Shown one piece after another: positions 1-5,141 of a DNA stretch of 5,141 bases (positions are counted from its first letter, which is position 1; every line of letters begins with the position of its first letter). The translations under genes and the position numbers were made by a program. Source of the DNA: Gammaproteobacteria bacterium (lineage in GTDB: Bacteria; Pseudomonadota; Gammaproteobacteria; Pseudomonadales; Pseudohongiellaceae); contig PAWK01000075.1 in assembly GCA_002714195.1 (NCBI GenBank), forward strand, positions 4,826 to 9,966. The letters are read 5' to 3'. Under the pieces are notes generated by a model that saw nothing but the letters and a program-made list of their open reading frames with translations, ran no database searches and was not told where the DNA came from.

Positions 1-81
1 TTCACCGTGACAGTTTCCGATGGCACGGCCTCCGACACCATGACTGTCACAGTGACCGTCACAGGTGCAAACGACGCCCCT
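1..81 (+). repeat. Cadherin-like/Ig repeat R0, C-terminal end only
   Basis: Residues 1-27 are the last two beta strands of a repeat: FTVTVSDGTASDTMTVTV followed by the closing NDAP at 24-27. The rest of this repeat lies upstream of the window, which shows that the array is longer than what is seen here. Confidence 0.8.
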
Positions 82-3000
82 TCGATCACTAGCACAGCGG
101 ACACCACCGCGATGGAGGACTCGGCCTACGCCTACACCACCACCGCCACAGACGTTGACACCGGCGACACCGTGACCCTGCAGTGCACGACAGTCCCATC
201 CTGGATGTCATGCACCGCTGGAGCACTGACAGGCACGCCTGCCAACGCTAACGTGGGAAGCCACAGCGTAGTGATCACGGCAACCGATGGCACAGCATCC
301 ACAACCGACTCGTTCACTGTAGTCGTAGCCAACTCGAACGACGCACCGACCATCACGAGCACCGCGGTCACGAGCGTCGACGAGGACGCTTCGTACTCCT
401 ACACGGTAACAGCTGACGATGCTGATGGTGACACCCTGACAATGACAGGAACGACAGTCCCAAGCTGGCTGTCCTTCACCGCGAGCACTGGCGTGCTGAC
501 TGGTACGCCGACCAACGACGACGTAGGATCGCACAGCGTGGTAATCACGGTCGCAGACTCACTATCGTCAGTCACAGACTCGTTCACGATCACAGTGGCG
601 AACACCAACGACGCACCGACCATCTCGAGCACCGCGGTCACGAGCGTTAACGAGGACGCGGCATACACGTACACAGCTACGGGCGCGGACGTCGACAGCG
701 GCGACACGCTCACACTGAGCGCGTCTGTGCCATCATGGCTGACATTCACCGCCAGCACTGGCGTGCTGGCTGGTACGCCGACCAACGACGAGGTCGGATC
801 CCACAGCGTGACCATCACGGTCGAGGACGCAGCGGGCGCGACCGGCACACAGACGTTCACGATCACAGTGGCGAACACCAACGACGCACCGACCATCACG
901 AGCACCGGTGGCACAGCGGTCGACGAGGACAGCGCTTACTCGTACTCCATCACCACGGCAGACGTGGACTCCGGAGACACGATGGCACTCACATTCGCCT
1001 GCGCTACATGCGACGACGGCACTGGAACCTCCTGGCTGTCCCTCACTGACAACGGCGACGGAACAGGCACCCTGGCTGGAACCCCAGTCAACGAGGACGT
1101 CGGCTCCCACAGCGTTACTGTCACAGCGACAGACGGTGCAGGGGCAACAGCGACCGAGACCTTCACGATAGTCGTGGCAGACACCAACGATGCACCTACC
1201 ATCACCAGTACGCACATCACCACTGTTGACGAAGACTCCCTGTACTCCTACACGGTAACCGCAACAGACCCAGATGGTAACGAGCAGGCAGTCTACACGT
1301 ACGATGCGACAACCAACCCAGACTGGCTCTCCCTAACCGACAACGGTGATGGGACAGCCACACTAACGGGTACGCCTGACAACTCGGACGTCGGAGACCA
1401 CACAGTATCATTCAGCGTCTCAGACGGAACTGATACAGATACAGCCTCGTTCACACTTACAGTGGCGAACACCCAGGACGCATCCACGGGAAGCCTCTCC
1501 ATCACCGGAGACGCCTACGAGGGTCTGACCCTGACCGCCGACACCAGCGCAGTTGCTGACGACGACGGAATTGGCACCTTCACATACCAGTGGTCCGACG
1601 CCGACGGAGCAATGTCAGGAGCTACGAGCAGCACCTACACGATCCCGGCCTGCACGCCAACAGCGGCCTGCGCATCAATCGGCAAGGTGTACTCCGTAAC
1701 CGCGGTCCACACGGACGCATACGGAGAGGTGGAGTCACTATCGCTTTCCGCTGGCCCGACCAGCGCAGTCGTGATCAACCCGACTGGCGACCTGGACGGA
1801 GACGGACTATCCAACGACGTCGACACGGACATCGACGGCGACGGCTACATCAACTCGGCTGACGCATTCGACTACGACGGCACGGAGTGGTACGACACCG
1901 ACAGCGACGGAATAGGCAACAACGCCGACACCGACGACGACGGCGACGGAACCGCTGACGCTGACGACGACTTCCCACTAGACTCGACAGAGCAGTGGGA
2001 CGCTGACGGCGACGGATGGGGCCACAACGCAGACAACGACGACGACGGCGACGGAATCGAGGACGCACTCGACGACGATGACGACGGCGACGGCGACCCA
2101 GACGCGACCGACCAGTTCCCGAACAACTACAACGAGTGGGACGACACCGACAGCGACGGAATAGGCAACAACGCCGACACCGACGACGACGGCGACGGAA
2201 CACTGGACGTCAACGACGCGTTCCCACTGGACAGCGCCGAGGACACGGACACCGACAGCGACGGAATAGGCAACAACGCCGACACCGACGACGACGGCGA
2301 CGGTTACTCGGACGCTGACGAGGTCACCAACTGCGGCGAGTCCAACGACCCGCTCGACGCCTCGAACGTACCGACCGACACCGACAGCGACGGATCCTGC
2401 AACGCGCTCGACTCCGACGACGACGGCGACGGCTACGACGACTCGGCTGACGCGTTCCCACTAGACTCGACTGAGTGGGTCGACTACGACGGCGACGGAA
2501 CCGGCGACAACGCCGACACCGACGACGACGCTGACGGCGTGGACGACGCGACAGACGCGTTCGACAACGACGTGGACGCATGGACCGACACAGACGGTGA
2601 CGGCCTGGCAGACGACTTCCCGAACTTGTCTGAGACTACATGGACCGAGACATCGACAGAGTCCATCTCGTCCAGCTTTGGTTCCACCAGTAGTACAGTG
2701 ACATTCACGCTGGCTTCGAATCAGAGGGCTGTGATTACCGTAACCAATGTGGATGGTTGGGCAGCATATGAGTGCGGAATGGTCATCGATGGAACAGCAG
2801 TATCGTGCGCCCTAGGGTCTACTACTACAATCACATCAGCTGGTTCTCACTCTGTCTATCTAACAGACAGTTGGGGAGACGGTGGGGAGTCTGCATCGAT
2901 TTCGATCCAAGACTCAACCACAGCAACGCCTGCTACCAGCCCAGCTGGAACCAGCCTGGACTACGATGACGACGGCGACAACGTGCTTGACGTCAACGAG

Positions 3001-5141
3001 AACGCGGGTTGCTCCCTACTGGCTGACTGCGACGGCGACGGCGACAACGACGACACCGACCAGTTCCCATTGAACTCGGCCGAGTGGGACGACTCTGACG
3101 GCGACGCGCCATCAGGATCCGACGGAACCGGCTACGGTGACAACAGCGACGCATTCGTCAACGACGCCTGCGCGAACGTCGACACCGACGGCGACGGAAT
3201 GCCGGACACGATAGTCTCCGGCTGCACGACGACCCTCACAGAGGACACAGACGACGACGGCGACGGCGTCCTAGACGCGTTCGACGACTTCCCACTGGAC
3301 TCCTCGGAGACCACCGACACCGATGGTGACGGCACTGGCGACGTCGCGGACACAGACGACGACGGCGACGGATACTCGGACGCCAACGACTGGGCCCCAC
3401 TAGACTCCACGGAGTGGTGGGACTCTGACGGCGACGGAATCGGCAACGCAGTCGACTCCGACGACGACAACGACGGAATCGAGGACGGTACAGACACATA
3501 CCCGATAGACGGCGACAACGACGGATGGGACGACATCTACGAGGACGAGTGCGGTACAGACAAGGCCGACTCCTCATCATACCCATCTGACAACGACGCT
3601 GACACGGTCAAGCTGACCTACCCGGGCACAGGAGGGCAGTCATCTGCCACCAACCTGTGCAACGCGGTCGACACAGACGACGACAACGACGGTTACCTGG
3701 ACGTTGACGACGCCTTCGACTTCGACTACGAGGTGTGGGACGACTACGACGGCGACGGACTAGCCGACTACATCGACCCGAACTCCACCATAGTGGCTTA
3801 CTCGACAGACCAGATGTGCACAGGATCGACATGGTACAGCACGTCATACACGACCTACCCAGACCAGCCAGTCGGCGGTTACATCGCAGTCCAGTCCACG
3901 GACACGGACAGTGACGGCGACGGCGAGGAGGACACGGAGTGCACATTCACTCTGACTGCGGGCCAGGAGTTCGTGGTCACACTGAACACAGCAAGCTATG
4001 GCAGCGAGGCAATCGTGAACATCGTTGACCCATCGGGAACCAGCACGGTCTACAACGGATACAGCAGCGGTGGCACATACACGGTTGCTACTCTGACCAC
4101 AGCAGGTACCTACACGGTATACTACGGCGACTCCTGGGGAGATGGATGCAACCCATCCTCTTACTACGGCGTCTGCTGGGTGCAGGTGAGCTACACCTAC
4201 GTCTCAGGTACGACAGTACCGACCACGACCACCTACGGGACCTCGGTCGACTACGACGACGACAACGACGGTTACAGCGATCTCGACGAGACCACGAACT
4301 GCGACGACGGAGGCGCATACGCGTCCTCGAGCCTGCCTCTGGACGAGACAAGCACGCCAGCTGACATGGACGGCGACTTGACCTGTGATGCTCTAGACAG
4401 CGACCGTGACGGCGACGGCTACTCCAACACTGGCGATGTCTTCCCAGACGACGTCAACGAGTGGGTCGACACCGACGTCGACGGAATAGGCAACAACGCC
4501 GACACTGACGACGACGCCGATGGAACGCTAGACGTGAACGACGACTTCTCGCTAGACGTGTGCGCGGACACAGACACCGACGACGACGGCAAGCCAGACA
4601 CGATGACCCAGGGATGCACAAGCACCCTGACCCTCGACATGGACGACGACAACGATGGAACATGGGACGTCTCTGACGCATTCCCACTGGACTCCGCAGA
4701 GGATGTCGACACCGACGGCGACGGAACCGGCGACAACGCCGACACCGACGACGATGGCGACGGAACCGCGGACGGATCCGACGTATGGCCGCTCAACGCA
4801 TGCGGTAGCGATGACTTCGATGGCGATGGAATGCCAGACACGATAGTCTCGGGATGCACAAGCGTTGTCGGCACAGTCTCCTTCGAGCACGCATCTACCA
4901 CGAGCAGCTACTACACGGATACCGGCAACTCATCGCTCAACCACACGTTGGCGAACAACGCTGGGGAGCCAAGCGTGGCATACACACCATCCTCTACACC
5001 ATGCACTACTGGCGGATTAATCTCCGTCGCGTTCACGTGCAGCATCACAGTACAGGAAGGCGAGACGATGTACGCATATCCACAGTCCGCTTACAGCAGC
5101 GCATACTTCGACATGAGCCTAGTAGGTCCATCAGGACACAC
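1..5141 (+). CDS. Giant secreted/surface repeat protein, internal fragment (cadherin-like, Ig-like, TSP3-like and PPC-like modules)
   Basis: Frame 1 is open from the first to the last base, giving 1,713 codons with no stop, no start and no stop codon of its own, so both ends lie outside. Order of modules: partial plus five complete NDAP-type cadherin-like/Ig repeats (residues 1-495), a YQW-type Ig-like domain (496-596), then Asp-rich DxDxDG blocks (597-874, 986-1260, 1416-1620) separated and followed by beta modules (875-985, 1261-1415, 1621 onward). I see no catalytic motif and no transmembrane segment; a signal peptide and anchor would be expected beyond the edges. Only six basic residues occur (K562, R909, K1188, K1204, R1469, K1531), and 28 cysteines lie in 14 close pairs, which fits an exported, calcium-loaded, disulfide-bonded protein. 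Families of this kind usually act in adhesion or as surface stalks; that role is inference. Asp is nearly always GAC and Asn almost always AAC. The resemblance to Marine Group II archaeal surface proteins is from memory. Confidence 0.93.
82..348 (+). repeat. Cadherin-like/putative Ig repeat R1 (He_PIG/CADG type)
   Basis: Residues 28-116 (89 residues). It shows the family pattern: MEDSAYAYT strand, the acidic turn ATDVDTGDTV, VPSWMSC, the turn ALTGTPAN, VGSHSVVITATDG, and closing NDAP at 113-116. In the related cadherin-like domains the acidic turn and the domain junction bind calcium; that is family knowledge, not shown here. Unlike R2 and R3 it carries a cysteine pair, C62 and C71, flanking the PSW core and probably joined by a disulfide. 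Confidence 0.82.
337..810 (+). repeat. 270-base-period near-identical DNA segments linking R2 and R3
   Basis: Two further segment pairs share the exact 270-base (90-codon) offset. Bases 337-388 match 607-658 with 3 mismatches in 52. Bases 475-540 match 745-810 with 5 mismatches in 66. Sequence between them is much more diverged. This is in-frame tandem duplication of one structural domain. Confidence 0.8.
349..618 (+). repeat. Cadherin-like/putative Ig repeat R2 (He_PIG/CADG type)
   Basis: Residues 117-206 (90 residues). The motifs in order are VDEDASYSYTVTADDADGDT, PSWLSFTASTGVLTGTP, VGSHSVVITVAD, SFTITVANTNDAP. It has no cysteine. At DNA level it is very close to R3 over several stretches, at a constant offset of 270 bases. 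Confidence 0.85.
581..897 (+). repeat. 44-base exact direct repeat at R2/R3 and R3/R4 junctions
   Basis: Bases 581-624 and 854-897 are identical over 44 bases, covering the last strand of one repeat, the linker ANTNDAP and the start of the next. The copies sit one protein repeat apart. They are direct, in frame, and not bordered by anything like a mobile element; they look like residual identity from internal duplication or gene conversion. Confidence 0.85.
619..891 (+). repeat. Cadherin-like/putative Ig repeat R3 (He_PIG/CADG type)
   Basis: Residues 207-297 (91 residues). It has NEDAAYTYTATGADVDSGDT, PSWLTFTASTGVLAGTP, VGSHSVTITVED, and TFTITVANTNDAP. There is no cysteine. The first acidic position is changed from VDED to VNED compared with the neighbours. 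It is the closest relative of R2. Confidence 0.85.
892..1197 (+). repeat. Cadherin-like/putative Ig repeat R4, long subtype with DNGDG loop and CxxC
   Basis: Residues 298-399 (102 residues), the longest of the array. The added length lies in the middle: FACATCDDGTGTSWLSL carries C334 and C337 (a CxxC pair), and the turn that is TASTG in R2/R3 is here the longer TDNGDGTG (D350-G354). It closes with NDAP at 396-399. The DNGDG turn could be an extra calcium site by analogy with DxDG loops; this is inference. Confidence 0.8.
1198..1485 (+). repeat. Cadherin-like/putative Ig repeat R5, last of the array, degenerate closing motif
   Basis: Residues 400-495 (96 residues). VDEDSLYSYTVTATDPDGNE opens it, followed by DWLSLTDNGDGTATLTGTP with the same DNGDG turn as R4, then VGDHTVSFSVSDG and FTLTVANTQDAS. 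The usual NDAP closing has become QDAS (492-495), which fits its position at the end of the array, next to a different domain type. Confidence 0.8.
1486..1785 (+). other. Single Ig-like domain of YQW type
   Basis: Residues 496-595 differ from the preceding repeats. They read GSLSITGDAYEGLTLTA, then ADDDGIGTFTYQWSDADG, SGATSSTYTIP and KVYSVTAVHTDAYGEVES. This is the pattern of the bacterial/archaeal Ig-like unit found in giant adhesins (G-x-IxG-x-G-x-LTA, DG-x-G-x-xxYQW, SGATSSTYT, VTVxYTD), recognised by eye. C551 and C557 interrupt the segment between the last strands and are probably disulfide bonded. It seems to be the hinge between the repeat array and the Asp-rich stalk. The only lysine in the first 1,187 residues, K562, is here. 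Confidence 0.68.
1894..2304 (+). repeat. Three near-identical 57-base repeats coding a double DxDxDG loop
   Basis: Copies are at 1894-1950, 2143-2199 and 2248-2304. The first two are identical over 57 bases and the third differs only in its last base. Each codes for DTDSDGIGNNADTDDDGDG, including the same rare ATA isoleucine codon. Identity at synonymous positions points to recent copying rather than protein-level selection alone. Confidence 0.9.
2320..2400 (+). other. Cysteine-closed TSP3 loop, copy 1 (C778-C800)
   Basis: Residues 774-800: EVTNC, then SNDPLDASNVP, then DTDSDGSC, leading to NALDSDDDGDG. This matches the common TSP3 variant in which a 'DxDExxxC...DPLD...P' stretch precedes a DxDxDGxC loop. 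The two cysteines are 22 residues apart and probably form a disulfide. Confidence 0.65.
2623..2955 (+). other. Beta module 1 with DSWGDG motif (PPC-like)
   Basis: Residues 875-985 lack DxDxDG loops and are predicted beta-rich: a Ser/Thr-rich lead (ETSTESISSSFGSTSST), TFTLASNQRAVITVTN, CGMVIDGTAVSC (C925, C936), TITSAGSHSVYL and then DSWGDG (956-961) with SASISI after it. Module 2 has the same order (TFTL, AGTYTVYY, DSWGDG). The pattern of TFTL, hydrophobic strands, a middle turn and AG-x-x-x-V resembles bacterial pre-peptidase C-terminal (PPC) domains, which are non-catalytic secreted modules; this is a resemblance by eye only. The DNA here has unusual codons for this gene (see findings). A short Ser/Thr/Pro linker (TTATPATSPAGTS) ends it. 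Confidence 0.6.
3169..3228 (+). other. CX17C calcium-loop module, copy 1
   Basis: Residues 1057-1076: CANVDTDGDGMPDTIVSGCT. Two cysteines, 18 positions apart, bracket one DxDxDG loop and a PDT turn. Two other copies, in block C, have the same spacing. TTLTEDTDDDGDG follows. Confidence 0.75.
3541..3660 (+). other. Cysteine-closed TSP3 loop, copy 2, expanded (C1184-C1220)
   Basis: Residues 1181-1220 start EDECGTDKADSSSYPSD, which is the CGTD-x-x-x-x-SxP pattern of copy 1, but the closing NLC comes 36 residues after the first cysteine rather than 22, because of a VKLTYPGTGGQSSAT insertion. NAVDTDDDNDG follows, parallel to NALDSDDDGDG in copy 1. Confidence 0.6.
3781..4245 (+). other. Beta module 2 with DSWGDG motif (PPC-like), longest copy
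   Basis: Residues 1261-1415. In order: an N-terminal Tyr/Ser/Thr-rich part (C1273), a single DSDGDG loop at 1303-1308 that sits inside the module, C1314, TFTLTAGQEFVVTLNT, IVNIVDPSGTSTVYNG, TYTVATLTTAGTYTVYY, DSWGDG (1377-1382), and C1383/C1392 in CNPSSYYGVC, ending with VQVSYTYVSG. The TAGQ-x-x-x-VTL, DPSG and AGTYTV elements are what I would expect of a PPC domain; family membership is by eye. PPC domains are usually on secreted enzymes, but no enzyme domain is visible here. The threonine-rich tail TTVPTTTTYGTS is likely a linker. Confidence 0.65.
4288..4386 (+). other. Cysteine-closed TSP3 loop, copy 3 (C1434-C1462)
   Basis: Residues 1430-1462: ETTNC at the start, close to EVTNC in copy 1, then SSLPLDETSTPAD and MDGDLTC, followed by DALDSDRDGDG. 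The cysteines are 28 residues apart. The DxDxDG loop before the second cysteine has become DMDGDL, probably a weaker site. Confidence 0.65.
4468..4524 (+). repeat. Diverged fourth copy of the 57-base repeat
   Basis: This segment aligns without gaps to the three block A copies, with about 5 differences in 57 bases. It codes for DTDVDGIGNNADTDDDADG and keeps the GGA-ATA-GGC-AAC-AAC-GCC core. It lies over 2.1 kb from the other copies, in block C, and so suggests that blocks A and C share a common origin. Confidence 0.85.
4561..4620 (+). other. CX17C calcium-loop module, copy 2
   Basis: Residues 1521-1540: CADTDTDDDGKPDTMTQGCT, followed by STLTLDMDDDNDG. Its cysteine spacing is the same as in copy 1, but glycine-methionine-proline of the loop is changed to GKP. 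Confidence 0.75.
4801..4860 (+). other. CX17C calcium-loop module, copy 3
   Basis: Residues 1601-1620: CGSDDFDGDGMPDTIVSGCT. The DGDGMPDTIVSGCT part is identical in protein to copy 1, while the DNA differs at several third positions (GAT for GAC, GGA for GGC), so this is protein-level conservation rather than recent copying. It leads directly into beta module 3. Confidence 0.78.
4861..5141 (+). other. Beta module 3, truncated by the window end
   Basis: Residues 1621-1713. A Ser/Thr/Tyr-rich lead (VSFEHASTTSSYYTDTGNSS) is followed by C1668, C1680-SITVQEGETMYAY and FDMSLVGPSG. This aligns with module 2: the distance from the cysteine before the first strand to the proline of the PSG turn is 30 residues in both (C1314 to P1344, C1680 to P1710). 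Two possible N-glycosylation sequons, NSS (1643) and NHT (1647), lie in the lead. The part that would hold DSWGDG is beyond the edge. Confidence 0.6.

Larger units (their letters stand above)
1789..2622 (+). repeat. Asp-rich TSP3-like calcium-binding block A
   Basis: Residues 597-874. About 17 DxDxDG-type loops follow each other, in a repeating unit of roughly 25-36 residues: DTDSDGIGNNADTDDDGDG followed by a spacer such as DADDDFPLDSTEQWD. Recurring spacers are FPLDSTEW, FPLDSAED and FPNNYNEW. DxDxDG loops bind calcium in thrombospondin type-3 repeats, where they wrap the chain around a calcium core and make a rigid rod that depends on calcium; applying this here is inference. The DNA is dominated by GAC and GGC codons, giving a strong three-base pattern. 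One unit has a cysteine loop (C778-C800). Confidence 0.85.
2956..3780 (+). repeat. Asp-rich TSP3-like calcium-binding block B
   Basis: Residues 986-1260 hold about 12 DxDxDG-type loops, with spacers FPLNSAEW, FPLDSSET and APLDSTEWW. It opens with LDYDDDGDN, closely like the opening of block C (VDYDDDNDG). Some loops use Asn in place of the usual residue (DDDNDG). It contains three cysteine pairs: C1004/C1010, C1057/C1075 and C1184/C1220. The segment 1201-1219, VKLTYPGTGGQSS and flanks, is a short non-repeat insertion that carries one of the few lysines. It ends with DYDGDGLADYIDP directly before module 2. Confidence 0.85.
4246..4860 (+). repeat. Asp-rich TSP3-like calcium-binding block C
   Basis: Residues 1416-1620 hold about 10 DxDxDG-type loops, with spacers FPDDVNEW, FSLDVCAD, FPLDSAED and VWPLNACG. 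It has three cysteine pairs: C1434/C1462, C1521/C1539 and C1601/C1619. One loop has an arginine inside (DSDRDGDG, R1469) and one a lysine (DDDGKPD, K1531), both odd in so acidic a sequence. The order of units ending in a CX17C module recalls block B, so the blocks are probably related by large-scale duplication. Confidence 0.85.

Noticed and set aside
82..1485. Classical animal-type cadherin repeats or VCBS repeats.
   Set aside because: The DxNDNxPxF and LDRE motifs of classical cadherins are absent. The PSWLxFTxxTGxLTGTP core and NDAP closing point to the He_PIG/CADG group, although VCBS-type domains share the NDAP ending.
132..1505. Several antisense open frames across the first repeat array, for example 399-914 on the minus strand (171 codons), rich in Val, Ser and Thr.
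   Set aside because: They are mirror images of the GC-rich, stop-poor coding strand: reversed ACC, GTC and GAC codons give Val/Ser/Thr-rich text. They overlap one another in several frames, follow the repeat period of the sense gene and match no family.
1894..2304. Regularly recurring short repeats that might suggest a CRISPR array.
   Set aside because: Spacing is uneven (249 and 105 bases between starts), the repeats and the sequence between them are in frame and code for calcium loops, and there is no palindromic repeat or cas gene.
2641..2950. The AT-richer patch considered as an intergenic region with a promoter between two genes.
   Set aside because: Frame 1 stays open across it and codes for a module homologous to the one at 3781-4245, so it is coding sequence, not a gap between genes.
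1590..3073. Forward-strand ATG open frames in frames 2 and 3 (for example 1590-1862, 2136-2318, 2772-2969).
   Set aside because: They lie wholly within the frame 1 gene, have Arg/His-rich low-complexity translations, and have no sensible ribosome binding context.
1789..4860. RTX (GGxGxDxxx) calcium repeats or cellulosomal dockerin repeats as the identity of the Asp-rich blocks.
   Set aside because: The nonapeptide GGxGxD pattern is missing, and so is the paired 22-residue dockerin layout with its helix. The continuous DxDxDG loops with FPLDS spacers fit TSP3-like repeats better.
1850..4901. Antisense and shifted open frames rich in Arg or in Ser-Pro across the Asp-rich blocks.
   Set aside because: Repeated GAC-GGC reads as CGC/CGG/CGT (Arg) or TCG/CCG/GTC on other frames. 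The low-complexity products are artefacts of the DxDxDG repeats, while frame 1 gives coherent domains throughout.

Overview
The whole 5,141-base window is the interior of one very large protein gene on the + strand. Frame 1 reads from base 1 to the last base (1,713 complete codons plus two bases) without a stop. Neither the start codon nor the stop codon lies in the window, so there is no promoter, ribosome binding site or terminator to describe. No RNA gene, insertion sequence, CRISPR array or second gene is supported. Residue numbers below count from the first codon of the window.

Layout: (1) bases 1-1485 encode the tail of one and then five complete cadherin-like/putative-Ig beta repeats of about 90-100 residues, each ending in an NDAP-type signature (He_PIG/CADG type). 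(2) Bases 1486-1785 encode one different Ig-like domain with a YQW core. (3) Bases 1789-4860 encode three long Asp-rich blocks of thrombospondin type-3-like calcium-binding repeats (DxDxDG, about 40 loops by hand count). (4) These blocks are separated, and the last is followed, by three related beta modules (bases 2623-2955, 3781-4245 and 4861 to the edge). The first two carry a DSWGDG motif and look PPC-like; the third is cut by the window end.

The product looks like an exported, calcium-stiffened surface or adhesion protein. Supporting signs are the repeat families, an extremely acidic composition (only six Lys plus Arg in 1,713 residues), and 28 cysteines that all fall in close pairs, as expected for disulfides outside the cell.

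The organism is most likely a planktonic marine archaeon of Marine Group II (Candidatus Poseidoniales). That rests on recalled resemblance: giant proteins mixing NDAP-type repeats with 'DTDSDGIGNNADTDDDGDG' and 'FPLDSTEW' repeats are typical of that group. A marine bacterium is not excluded. The exact function, binding partner and membrane anchor cannot be read from this fragment. The most interesting points are the fully paired cysteines, a recurrent CX17C calcium-loop module, the DSWGDG modules inserted in the stalk, a 300-base patch of different codon use over the first of them, and near-identical DNA repeats that suggest recent copying within the gene.
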